44,005 nt of DNA from Calditrichia bacterium (GTDB taxonomy: Bacteria > Calditrichota > Calditrichia > Calditrichales > J004), in NCBI GenBank assembly GCA_027006055.1, contig JALTKX010000208.1:1-44005 (forward strand), written 5' to 3'. The position numbers and the translations under genes were made by a program. Position 1 is the stretch's first letter. Every line of letters begins with the position of its first letter. This document shows positions 20,942 to 27,873 of this stretch, piece after piece. The notes below the pieces were generated by a model that had not been told where the DNA came from, ran no database searches, and saw only the letters and a program-made list of their open reading frames with translations.

Positions 20942-22243
20942 ATGGAAGAAGGCTTCGGAGTACAGATATTAAGCAAAAACACGGCCCGGGTGCGCATGGC
21001 CCTGCCCGGGGTGATGCTGAGCGCGCCGGTTGTGGTTGACGGCAGTCAAGCCCTGGCCGCGCCCGCGGTTCCCAAAGAAGCGGAGGCGGAACTCAAGGAC
21101 AGTATCAAGGAATCCCTTAAGCCGCAAAAGAGCGACTATCTGGATACGGTCTTCCGGGCCATCTCGCAAACCTATATCGAAGGTTACGCGATTGATCTGC
21201 GGGAGCCGGGCGTGCTGGAAGAGGCCACGCCGATGCTGGCCGGTCTTAAGCTGTTCCGCAATCATATCCTGCTTACGGAAAACATTATCGGCTATGTGCC
21301 CAAAAGCTGGTGGGATACCAAAAACTTCGGCGTACCCGGCATTAACGTCAATCCACAAATTGATACGGTGCTGGGCTATAACGAGGCGCGGCAGTTGCTC
21401 AGCGATCCGCCGTTATTGGATTCCGTTTCCATCGGATTCGGCTTCAAATTCCGCCGCAGTCACGAAGATATGCCCTGGAGGACCTTTTACAGTATGCTGG
21501 GGCGCGAGGTGGACGGTGAGATTGTGCGCTTTATCGTGACCAAGATTACGGACATCTGGGAACTGAGCCTGGTGTGGAGCGGCGCGGACGAGCTGGCCAA
21601 GGGCGGCGTGATTGAGATAAACGATCAATTAAAAGAGGAACTTGGTTTTCCGGCGGCGCCGGAAAATGAAAACAATGAAGAGCAGGAATCGCTCAATTTG
21701 GTTCCGGGCAATGTATCATCTAACGAAGGAGGACAGGATATGTCTGAATTAATCATCAAGAATCCGATGCTGCTGGCTGTAAAGTTCGGCAGAGAGGAAA
21801 TCACCAATGAACAGGAACTGGGTGCCCTGGTGGATCAGTTGCTGACCGAGCGGGAAAGTTTGCGCAAGGATGCGGCCATGGGCAAAAAGTATATCGAAGG
21901 ACGGCGCAAGGAGGCCTTGCGGCTGGCCCGTTTGGCGCACAGCAACGGCGACGATAATTTTGAACTGGCCCCCGCCCTGCAGTCGCTGATCAATAAGGCG
22001 GACGCCGATGAGCTGGCCGAGCTGATCAACAGCTACCAGAGCCAGTTGGAGCGGAAAACCGGTGCGGTGCGCTCCAGCCAGGAAGAGACGGACGAAGAGC
22101 GGCTGAATGTAAAGGTTGACGCCAAAAAAGAGGGCGTGGAAGAAGATATCGCCGCCTTTAATGCCCGCGTTGCCAAGCTGATGAAGGATCAGAACGTCAG
22201 TCGCGAAGAGGCGGTAAAAATGCTCACCCGGCAAGCCGGTTAA
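20942..22243 (+). CDS. Prohead protease with C-terminal scaffold domain
   Basis: 433 aa. The protease half (1-~235) has a candidate His (H108 in 'LFRNHILL') and Ser (S163 in 'SVSIGFGFKF') of the U35/HK97-type fold, and 'TKITDIWELSLVWSGA' near the end of the fold. The C-terminal ~165 aa are helical and acidic, typical of a scaffold ('LVDQLLTERESLRKDAAMGK'). The protease trims scaffold and capsid during head maturation. A strong internal ribosome site begins the scaffold alone. Confidence 0.7.
   Translation: MEEGFGVQILSKNTARVRMALPGVMLSAPVVVDGSQALAAPAVPKEAEAELKDSIKESLKPQKSDYLDTVFRAISQTYIEGYAIDLREPGVLEEATPMLAGLKLFRNHILLTENIIGYVPKSWWDTKNFGVPGINVNPQIDTVLGYNEARQLLSDPPLLDSVSIGFGFKFRRSHEDMPWRTFYSMLGREVDGEIVRFIVTKITDIWELSLVWSGADELAKGGVIEINDQLKEELGFPAAPENENNEEQESLNLVPGNVSSNEGGQDMSELIIKNPMLLAVKFGREEITNEQELGALVDQLLTERESLRKDAAMGKKYIEGRRKEALRLARLAHSNGDDNFELAPALQSLINKADADELAELINSYQSQLERKTGAVRSSQEETDEERLNVKVDAKKEGVEEDIAAFNARVAKLMKDQNVSREEAVKMLTRQAG
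21740..22243 (+). CDS. Nested scaffold protein (internal start)
   Basis: AAGGAGG ends 7 nt before an in-frame ATG at 21740. The 167-aa product begins 'MSELIIKNPMLLAVKFGREE' and equals the helical C-terminus of the protease. The arrangement is the same as Mu genes I and Z, where the scaffold is made separately from the 3' part of the protease gene. The scaffold shapes the procapsid and is then removed. Confidence 0.65.
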   Translation: MSELIIKNPMLLAVKFGREEITNEQELGALVDQLLTERESLRKDAAMGKKYIEGRRKEALRLARLAHSNGDDNFELAPALQSLINKADADELAELINSYQSQLERKTGAVRSSQEETDEERLNVKVDAKKEGVEEDIAAFNARVAKLMKDQNVSREEAVKMLTRQAG

Positions 22244-22276
22244 TCCACGCCATAAATCAAAAAACAAGGAGGGCTT

Positions 22277-22639
22277 ATGAGCCAGGAACATGTGCTGTAC
22301 GCACGAACCATGGAAGCCGGAGCCGACCTCTCCGGCAATCAGTATTATTTTGTCAAGAACAGCTCGGGCAAGGCGGTGCTGTGCTCGGTGGCCGGCGAGA
22401 TGAGCGAGGGCGTTCTGAAAAACACCCCCGTCTCCGGCGAGGCGGCCAGCATTGCCCAGGAGGGCACCACCAAGGTGCTGGCGGGCGGCACGGTTAGCGC
22501 CGGTGACTGGATCACCACGGACGGCAACGGCAAGGCCGTAAAAACGACCACCGCCGGTCACGTTGTGCGCGGACGCGCCCTGGAGGCGGCCGTTGCCGGT
22601 GACATCTTCGAGATCGAATGCTGCCTGTTCGTTCTCTAA
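22277..22639 (+). CDS. Capsid cement/decoration protein, DUF2190-like
   Basis: 120 aa. Pattern 'SGNQYYFVKNSSGKAVLCSV', 'VLAGGTVSAGDWITTDGNGK' and 'TAGHVVRGRALEAAVAGDIF' fits the DUF2190 decoration fold (all beta, G/V/A-rich), which sits on the capsid lattice. It lies immediately before the major capsid gene, the usual place. Starts behind AAGGAGG. Confidence 0.75.
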   Translation: MSQEHVLYARTMEAGADLSGNQYYFVKNSSGKAVLCSVAGEMSEGVLKNTPVSGEAASIAQEGTTKVLAGGTVSAGDWITTDGNGKAVKTTTAGHVVRGRALEAAVAGDIFEIECCLFVL

Positions 22640-22677
22640 TCCATTAATAAGGAAGTCAGTTTTAACAGGAGGTTGAC

Positions 22678-23601
22678 ATGGAACAATTAGTAAGAGTGCA
22701 CATTCCGGCCACGGTGATGAGCGTGGGTTTTACGAACGATCAGTTTGTGGCCAGCGAAATCGCCCCGCCGGTACGCGTGCCCAAAACCGAATTCAGCTAT
22801 TATGAATTCAGCAAAACCCGTTTCCGCATCCCGCAACTGCTGCGCGCGCCCAAAACGGAATTCAAGCGCGGTGATATCGGCGTGGAAGTCAAAACCGGTG
22901 AGACCAAGGAATACGGCTGGGAAGAGCCGATCGACGACAGCGAGCGCACCGATTTTGAAAACGACATCGATCTGGAGATGGAAAAAGCCGAGGACGCCAC
23001 GGACATCGTTCTGCTGGGTTATGAAAAACGCGTGGCCACATTGTTGCGCAGCACCAGCAACCTGACACAGAACATCACCCTTTCCGGCACGTCGCAATTC
23101 AACGACTATACCAACTCGGATCCGGTGGGCGTTTTCCAGACGGGACGCAAAACCATCCACAAGGCCACGGGAAAGATGCCCAATCTTGCCCTGATTTCCT
23201 TCCCCGTGTTTGAAACCCTGCGCGAGCACCCCAAGGTGCGCGATCACTTTAAATACACCTCGTCCGCCTCGATTACGGCCGAAATGCTGGCCCGCTTTTT
23301 TGAGCTGGGCCGGGTGGTGGTGGCCGGCGCCCTGGAGGACACGGCCAAGGAAGGCCAGACGGAAAGCCTGGACTATGTGTGGGGCAAGGACATCATCATG
23401 GCTTACGTGGCTCCGCGTCCTGGCAAGTACCGTCCCAGCCTGGCTTACACCTTCTGGACGCCGGTTAAGGGTCAGCGCCGGGTGGTGGAAATGTACCGCG
23501 AGGAAAAGATCACCTCGGATATCCTGCGCGTGCATGAAAAGGACGGCGAAAAGCTGATCCATGCCAAGTGCGGTTATCTGATCAAGAACGCTATCGCGTA
23601 A
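22678..23601 (+). CDS. Major capsid protein
   Basis: 307 aa starting behind GGAGG. An extended N-terminal arm contains 'PVRVPKTEFSYYEFSKTRFR', followed by helices ('ENDIDLEMEKAEDATDIVLL') and a C-terminal domain ('PGKYRPSLAYTFWTPVKGQ'). The length and position between the cement and connector genes match the HK97-fold capsid of Mu/B3-type phages. The call rests on gene order and general composition; no short motif defines it. Confidence 0.75.
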   Translation: MEQLVRVHIPATVMSVGFTNDQFVASEIAPPVRVPKTEFSYYEFSKTRFRIPQLLRAPKTEFKRGDIGVEVKTGETKEYGWEEPIDDSERTDFENDIDLEMEKAEDATDIVLLGYEKRVATLLRSTSNLTQNITLSGTSQFNDYTNSDPVGVFQTGRKTIHKATGKMPNLALISFPVFETLREHPKVRDHFKYTSSASITAEMLARFFELGRVVVAGALEDTAKEGQTESLDYVWGKDIIMAYVAPRPGKYRPSLAYTFWTPVKGQRRVVEMYREEKITSDILRVHEKDGEKLIHAKCGYLIKNAIA

Positions 23602-23676
23602 GCGAATCCCGGGCCTGTTGCTTTGCTCCTTTCAGGCAGGGCCGGGATATTTTTTAACCCAAACCAAGGAGGAGAA

Positions 23677-24054
23677 ATGAGACGACTCATATTTATAATG
23701 CTTATCCTGCTTTTCAGCGGCATGAGCATGGCGGCCAACACGGCCCCGTTAACGGACGCGCCCCTTACGGGCATGGTCTATGAAGCGCAAACGGCACTGC
23801 CGGATATGCGCCTTGCGGATAATACGCTCGCGGTCACGTTTACAGCGGAGTACCGAATCGATGAACAAATCTTGAACAATTTAACAGAAGCCACCCCCAA
23901 CCAGGTTAACGGAAAGGCAAGCGTAAACAGAGTACAAAATTACGTTTTCACCGTTCCGCGCGCCGCCGGAGAATTGCAGAGCGCCGACCGCGCCTATATA
24001 AGAAAGATACCGAAGCCGCCGCTGGCCGCAATGCAATTTTACCGGCACTATTAA
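23677..24054 (+). CDS. Unknown protein with Sec signal peptide, between capsid and connector genes
   Basis: The tracked start is 23623. ATG at 23677 behind AAGGAGGAG gives 125 aa, beginning 'MRRLIFIMLILLFSGMSMAA'. This is a typical Sec signal (positive n-region, hydrophobic core, AxA-like end with cleavage around Ala20). The mature part reads like a small beta-rich domain. An exported protein inside the head-gene cluster is unusual. No family is recognised. Confidence 0.55.
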   Translation: MRRLIFIMLILLFSGMSMAANTAPLTDAPLTGMVYEAQTALPDMRLADNTLAVTFTAEYRIDEQILNNLTEATPNQVNGKASVNRVQNYVFTVPRAAGELQSADRAYIRKIPKPPLAAMQFYRHY

Positions 24055-24108
24055 CCGCAATATCAAACCGCCCCTCCGCGCGAGGGGCTTTAATAAGGAG
24101 TAAACAGC

Positions 24109-24294
24109 ATGGCTGAAACAGTAAATGGAAAAAAGGCCCGGGTGACCATCCTGCATAACGGGGAATTGTATAAGCCCGGCAGTATAGTCAAGGATTTAAA
24201 GGAAGCCGAGGCCCGGGTGCTGATGAAATCGGGGGCGCTGGTTTCGGCGGCCGGCCGAAAGGCAAATACCCCGAAAAAAGACGGGGATAAGTAA
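24109..24294 (+). CDS. Small head-region protein, Mu gp35/DUF7210-like
   Basis: 61 aa. 'KKARVTILHNGELYKPGSIV' and 'KEAEARVLMKSGALVSAAGR' match the short N-terminal module of the FluMu gp35-like or DUF7210 group, where 'GxxYxxGxxxxxLxxxEAxxLxxxGAxx' recurs. The tail is Lys-rich. It lies just before the connector gene. The function in assembly is not known. Confidence 0.6.
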   Translation: MAETVNGKKARVTILHNGELYKPGSIVKDLKEAEARVLMKSGALVSAAGRKANTPKKDGDK

Positions 24295-24297
24295 CCC

Positions 24298-24729
24298 ATG
24301 AGCCTTACCGACGCCACGTATATAAAAGGGCTGGCGCCCTGGATGAACAGCGTTCCGGATGGCGATTTTGCCGAGCATATCGTCGACGCCGAGTTGCGCC
24401 TGCGCGACTGGGTGGGCGACAGTGAATATGACGGCGCGGCCAGCGACGGCACGACGACCAATCGCGGTAAAAAACTGAAGCTGGCGGAAAGCTACCTGAC
24501 CATCGCCAGCATGCTGCCAGGGCTGAATATGGTTTACGGCGACGCCGGTCTGGCCCTGCAAACAACGCAGATGGAAGGCAACGTCAGTTATATGACGCCG
24601 CGCCAGGTACAGGAGACGGTACGGCAATATGTGCGGAAGGCGGAGGACAAAGCCAGCGCCTACATCTCCGCCGGAGGCACGGTGCTACGGGCGGAAGCGG
24701 ACGAAAACGATCCGGAAAGGTATTTGTAA
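24298..24729 (+). CDS. Head-tail connector (gp36-type adaptor)
   Basis: 143 aa, 'HIVDAELRLRDWVGDSEYD' and 'ETVRQYVRKAEDKASAYISA'. Helical, as in the Mu gp36/HK97 gp6 adaptor family that attaches to the portal ring. The stop overlaps the next start (TAATG). The call rests on gene order and size. Confidence 0.55.
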   Translation: MSLTDATYIKGLAPWMNSVPDGDFAEHIVDAELRLRDWVGDSEYDGAASDGTTTNRGKKLKLAESYLTIASMLPGLNMVYGDAGLALQTTQMEGNVSYMTPRQVQETVRQYVRKAEDKASAYISAGGTVLRAEADENDPERYL

Positions 24730-25151
24730 TGAAAGCGGATTTTGAATTCAGCCTGGAGGATTTCCGCAAAATCCCCCGTCGTCTGGCGGAAAGAGCGGAA
24801 CGCGGCATTAAGCGCCTGGCGCAACGCATACTGAATGAATCGCATAAGCGGGTGCCCAAGGTTACGGAAAACCTGTACAACAGCGGCACGGTTAACGTGC
24901 AGGGCGGCGGATTGGATACGGAAGCAACGGTGCGCTACACGGCCCGTTACGCTGCTTTTGTGGAGAGGGGCACGGGTCTGTTCGGCCCTTACAAAAAACG
25001 GATTTATCCGACGGAAAAACAGGCTCTTTTCTGGCCCGGGGCGGCGCACCCGGTAAAAAGTATCGCCGGGCAAAAACCGCAGCCCTATCTGAAACCGGCC
25101 TTTGACGAAAGCGTGCCCCTGCTGGCGGATTATGTATTCGGAGAACGGTGA
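24729..25151 (+). CDS. HK97-gp10-like tail completion protein
   Basis: 140 aa. 'RAERGIKRLAQRILNESHKR', 'VRYTARYAAFVERGTGLFGP' and 'GQKPQPYLKPAFDESVPLL' are the HK97-gp10 family marks (helix, 'YA-fVE-GT' and 'QP-pyl-PA'). These proteins link head and tail or finish the tail. They occur in this place in siphoviruses and Mu-like phages. Confidence 0.75.
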   Translation: MKADFEFSLEDFRKIPRRLAERAERGIKRLAQRILNESHKRVPKVTENLYNSGTVNVQGGGLDTEATVRYTARYAAFVERGTGLFGPYKKRIYPTEKQALFWPGAAHPVKSIAGQKPQPYLKPAFDESVPLLADYVFGER

Positions 25152-25633
25152 TGCGTGCTTTTATTGATGTGATCTATGATCTGTTGAACGGGGAAAAAAA
25201 GGCGGGCGGTAAACTGGAGCAGGTCAAAAGCCTGGTCAAGGATCCCACCTGGCAACCCGCGGCGGATGACTATCCCATTGTGGTGATTAAGCTGCCCAAG
25301 GATCGTCTGCTGGTCAGCCGCACGGAAGGCTATAAGATGTGGGAAGTGATGGCCGGCATCTACGTAGCGGAAAAGTACAGCGCGCGCAACCGGGATTATG
25401 AAACGGCGGAGGCTTTGGTGGAAACGATCGCCCAGGGCGTTATCGATACGCTGCTGGCCGACCCGGCCCTGGTAACGGCTGCCTATCCCCAGGGCTTTAG
25501 CAGCCGGGACGAGGCCACGGGCTTTAGCGATATCGAAACGGGGCCGGATGTGATTAACGGCGTAAGCGTTGCCGTAAGCCGCCTGCCCTTTAAAACGGAA
25601 ACCCTGCAACGCTTCGGCGCGGCGGGCAGCTAA
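25151..25633 (+). CDS. Tail terminator-like protein
   Basis: 160 aa from ATG 25151 (overlapping the previous stop). A GTG at 25148 is also possible. 'RTEGYKMWEVMAGIYVAEKY', 'YETAEALVETIAQGVIDTLL' fit the helix-strand pattern of small tail-terminator/minor tail proteins (gpU/gp37-like). It caps the tube in siphoviruses. Position between the completion and tube genes agrees. Confidence 0.5.
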   Translation: MRAFIDVIYDLLNGEKKAGGKLEQVKSLVKDPTWQPAADDYPIVVIKLPKDRLLVSRTEGYKMWEVMAGIYVAEKYSARNRDYETAEALVETIAQGVIDTLLADPALVTAAYPQGFSSRDEATGFSDIETGPDVINGVSVAVSRLPFKTETLQRFGAAGS

Positions 25634-25642
25634 GGAGGAACA

Positions 25643-25846
25643 ATGGAAAAGGAAAAACAGGTGTATTGTAAACTGGCGGAAAATCTGAATTACGGCACGG
25701 CCATCCGCAAGGGAGCATCGGGAAAACATTATATCCTGACCACCCATGGCTGGCGGGAAATGCCGGAGAGCGACGCGCGCAGTTTGCAGGATAAAAACAG
25801 CGATCAGTATGAACCCCATCTGATCATCAGTAGGACGAAAAAATAA
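25643..25846 (+). CDS. Small unknown tail-region protein
   Basis: 67 aa behind AAGGAGG. 'YCKLAENLNYGTAIRKGASG' and 'KHYILTTHGWREMPESDARS' suggest a short beta domain with a basic tail. No family is recognised. In Mu-like phages a short gene is often found before the tube gene. Confidence 0.4.
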   Translation: MEKEKQVYCKLAENLNYGTAIRKGASGKHYILTTHGWREMPESDARSLQDKNSDQYEPHLIISRTKK

Positions 25847-25861
25847 GGCAAGGAGGCGGTA

Positions 25862-26404
25862 ATGGCATTATCGGAAGTATTGCGCATCGGCGCGGGACAA
25901 ATAGAAGTAGACACTTATGGCGGCTCTTTCGGCACGCCGTTCGACATGGGTAAAACCAGCGAAGACGGCATTGCCATTGAGTATAGCGTTGACCTGAAAA
26001 AGGTGCCCAGCGCGCAGGATATCACCATCGAGGAAATCTTTATGATTGCCGAGGAGATGACCTGGAAATTTGCGCTAAAGGCCCACAAAATGGAAAACCT
26101 GGCTTACAGTTTCGGGCATCCGACCAGCGATGTGGTCGATAACAGCACGGCCAGCCCTAAAAACAAGGAACTGGTGTTCGGCGGGCGGCGGACGTTTACG
26201 CCCATGGCCATCCGCTTTAAAACGCTGCAACCGGATTCCACCACCCTGTATGATATCCTGTATCTGTACCGGGCGGTGTTTATCGCAGCTTACAACCAGA
26301 CCTTTACCATTAAGAACGAGCGCTATATCCCCATCGAGCTGCACGCCCTGGGCGACAGCGCCAACAGCGGTAAACTGGGCAAGTTCCAGAGCGAATACGT
26401 GTAA
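25862..26404 (+). CDS. Tail tube protein (major tail protein)
   Basis: 180 aa behind AAGGAGG. A Thr/Gly-rich start ('IGAGQIEVDTYGGSFGTPFD') and beta-type pattern ('DLKKVPSAQDITIEEIFMI', 'GRRTFTPMAIRFKTLQPDST') fit a single-domain siphovirus tube protein. It lies before the chaperone pair and tape measure, as in other long-tailed phages. No sheath gene accompanies it. Confidence 0.65.
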   Translation: MALSEVLRIGAGQIEVDTYGGSFGTPFDMGKTSEDGIAIEYSVDLKKVPSAQDITIEEIFMIAEEMTWKFALKAHKMENLAYSFGHPTSDVVDNSTASPKNKELVFGGRRTFTPMAIRFKTLQPDSTTLYDILYLYRAVFIAAYNQTFTIKNERYIPIELHALGDSANSGKLGKFQSEYV

Positions 26405-26427
26405 GCCAAACCTGAAAGGAGAATGAC

Positions 26428-26856
26428 ATGGAAGAAGGCAAGGAATTCCGCATCGGCGGGAAGAAATATCGCACCCAGGAACTGACCATTGAGCAGGATG
26501 AACTGCTGATGGATGTGCTGAAGGATGTGCTGAAGGATATTAACCTGGACAAAATGATAGATACGGATGTGACGGTAATCTTCCGGGCCATCGCCCAAAA
26601 GCGGCTATTGCGCCGGGCGCTGAGCATTATTCTGATACCGGTTAATTCCGAATTCAGCGCCAAGAAGCTGAAAGAGGTGGAGCATGATATGGCCAAATGT
26701 TCCAACAGCATCGCGCTGGAGGCGCTTAAGGATTTTTTGCAACTAAACGCCGGGTGGGTCGATTTGTTGATAGACACTTTCCCGCAACTTCCGGAGGTGG
26801 GCAAAGAGATGGCCAAACTGGCGCCGGAGACGAGCGATACAGCCGAACCCAACTGA
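26428..26856 (+). CDS. Tail assembly chaperone (upstream, G-like)
   Basis: 142 aa behind AAAGGAG. 'GKKYRTQELTIEQDELLMDV' and the helical remainder are of the type seen in tail chaperone G. The family prevents early tape-measure aggregation during tube growth. It overlaps the next ORF by ~100 nt in the -1 frame, consistent with a G-GT arrangement, although no classical slippery heptamer was found. Confidence 0.6.
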   Translation: MEEGKEFRIGGKKYRTQELTIEQDELLMDVLKDVLKDINLDKMIDTDVTVIFRAIAQKRLLRRALSIILIPVNSEFSAKKLKEVEHDMAKCSNSIALEALKDFLQLNAGWVDLLIDTFPQLPEVGKEMAKLAPETSDTAEPN

Positions 26857-27164
26857 TCTATCTGCTATGCAACGGTGATATCGGCCGCCGCCATGAGGCG
26901 CGAAAAATGCCCCTGATGGAAGCGGTAATGTGGCTGGCCTGTCGCTTTGAGGAAGAAGAACGTCACGACCGGTTCCAGGCGGCGGTGCACGGCGCGGAGA
27001 TGAAGAAAAGTAAAGGCGGCCATCCGCCAAAAAAGGCCGGGCTCAGGGATATGATGGGCATGCTGCAGAACGCCAGCCGGGGTCAAACGGGCATTGGCGT
27101 GGAGCGGGTGAAAGTGAGTCCGGAGGAACTGGCCCGGAGACGACAAATGAACAATGACAAATGA
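26754..27164 (+). CDS. Tail assembly chaperone, downstream (T-like) reading frame
   Basis: The ORF is open from 26754 in the -1 frame relative to the G-like gene. The unique part after 26856 contains 'YLLCNGDIGRRHEARKMPLM' and 'EAVMWLACRFEEEERHDRFQ', then a basic C-terminus. An own start with a good ribosome site was not found; the internal ATG codons lack a clear Shine-Dalgarno. It is therefore probably made as a frameshifted extension of the upstream gene, as in many tailed phages. Confidence 0.5.
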   Translation: MGRFVDRHFPATSGGGQRDGQTGAGDERYSRTQLIYLLCNGDIGRRHEARKMPLMEAVMWLACRFEEEERHDRFQAAVHGAEMKKSKGGHPPKKAGLRDMMGMLQNASRGQTGIGVERVKVSPEELARRRQMNNDK

Positions 27165-27186
27165 ACAATGACCCGCCTGAGGCGGG
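27143..27186 (+). repeat. Tandem ACAAATGAACAATG repeat and CCCGCC/GGCGGG hairpin
   Basis: The 14-mer ACAAATGAACAATG appears twice at 27143-27170. CCCGCC-TGA-GGCGGG follows at 27172-27186 as a perfect short hairpin. It straddles the T-like stop and is followed by the next small gene. It looks like a non-phage insert or regulatory patch. Confidence 0.65.
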
Positions 27187-27212
27187 GGCAGGCAAATGAC
27201 AAAGGAGGTCTG

Positions 27213-27413
27213 ATGGATCTGGATAATATTTTTAAGTATCACCCGCCCAAGGGCGACCAGCCCGAACGGTATGAGAAGATACGCGCGGCGGCAAAAGAGT
27301 TTGCCGAAGTGATTAACGCCTGTTGTCCGGACAGCGCGGACAAAACGGCAGCCATTCGCAAATTGCGTGAAGCGGTTATGACGGCCAATGCCAGCATAGC
27401 CCTTAACGAGTAA
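27213..27413 (+). CDS. Small unknown tail-region protein
   Basis: 66 aa from ATG 27213 behind AAAGGAGG. The tracked start at 27168 is less likely. 'RYEKIRAAAKEFAEVINACC' and 'KTAAIRKLREAVMTANASIA' match the short helical phage-protein family that precedes tape measure or Acb2-like genes (Acb2-Tad1-type, 'EKxxxxRxAAxxFAxxIxxxxPxSxEKxxAIxxLxExxMxANxxIA'). The pattern 'YEKIRAAAKEFAEVI...P.S.....AIRKLREAVMTANASIA' is the Acb2/Tad-like DUF, a nucleotide-binding anti-CBASS sponge. Identification by pattern only. Confidence 0.55.
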   Translation: MDLDNIFKYHPPKGDQPERYEKIRAAAKEFAEVINACCPDSADKTAAIRKLREAVMTANASIALNE

Positions 27414-27485
27414 CAGGACCGGAAATCCTGAAAAGCGATGAAGCACGGGGAGCGTAACGAGCCGTGTGGAGCAAGATGACAACGG

Positions 27486-27520
27486 GGAACAGCGTGGGTA
27501 CGACACGGCTGTTCCATTTT
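27486..27520 (+). terminator. Strong hairpin with short T-run
   Basis: GGAACAGCGTG (27486-27496) pairs with CACGGCTGTTCC (27504-27515), one G bulged, loop GGTACGA. ATTTT follows. It may stop part of late transcription or protect the upstream mRNA end. A weaker CACGG...CCGTG hairpin lies just before it, near 27450. Confidence 0.5.
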
Positions 27521-27543
27521 ATCAGACTTAAAAAGGAGGCCTT

Positions 27544-27870
27544 ATGTTTTTGGGCATACGATATAATGTTTGGCATGGCATATTGGTTCAGCCGGTTGTG
27601 GCTGTTGTTTTTGTTCTTGTTTGGTATCCCCTGAGCGGCTATGTGCCCGCGCCCTGGTTGTTTTTACTGGCCTGGGTTTTAGGCATGTTTGTGGCGCATC
27701 ATCTGCAATCGTGGAACGAGGCGCGCCAGGCGATTGATCCGAAAGTGGAAGCCAGATACGGCAGTTATCCGGGTTTTCAGGATAACAGCCGGGATGACTG
27801 GCGCTGGTTTTGGCGCGGCATCCTGGTAAGCTGGGTTCTTCCCATCCTCATCATTATACAGTGGGGATAG
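27544..27870 (+). CDS. Membrane protein in the tail cluster
   Basis: 108 aa behind AAGGAGG. Membrane segments at about 13-28 ('LVQPVVAVVFVLVWYPL'), 37-53 ('PWLFLLAWVLGMFVAHH') and 90-106 ('ILVSWVLPILIIIQWG'). 'NVWHGILVQP' and 'WRWFWRG' are polar loops rich in W. No family is recognised. A three-helix membrane protein immediately upstream of the tape measure is unusual and could be for ejection, exclusion or lysis. Confidence 0.55.
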   Translation: MFLGIRYNVWHGILVQPVVAVVFVLVWYPLSGYVPAPWLFLLAWVLGMFVAHHLQSWNEARQAIDPKVEARYGSYPGFQDNSRDDWRWFWRGILVSWVLPILIIIQWG

Positions 27871-27873
27871 AAC

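Noticed and set aside
26754-26856. Slippery site GGGAAAG-type for the tail chaperones
   Set aside because: No exact XXXYYYZ heptamer exists in the overlap in the required frame; only imperfect candidates are present.
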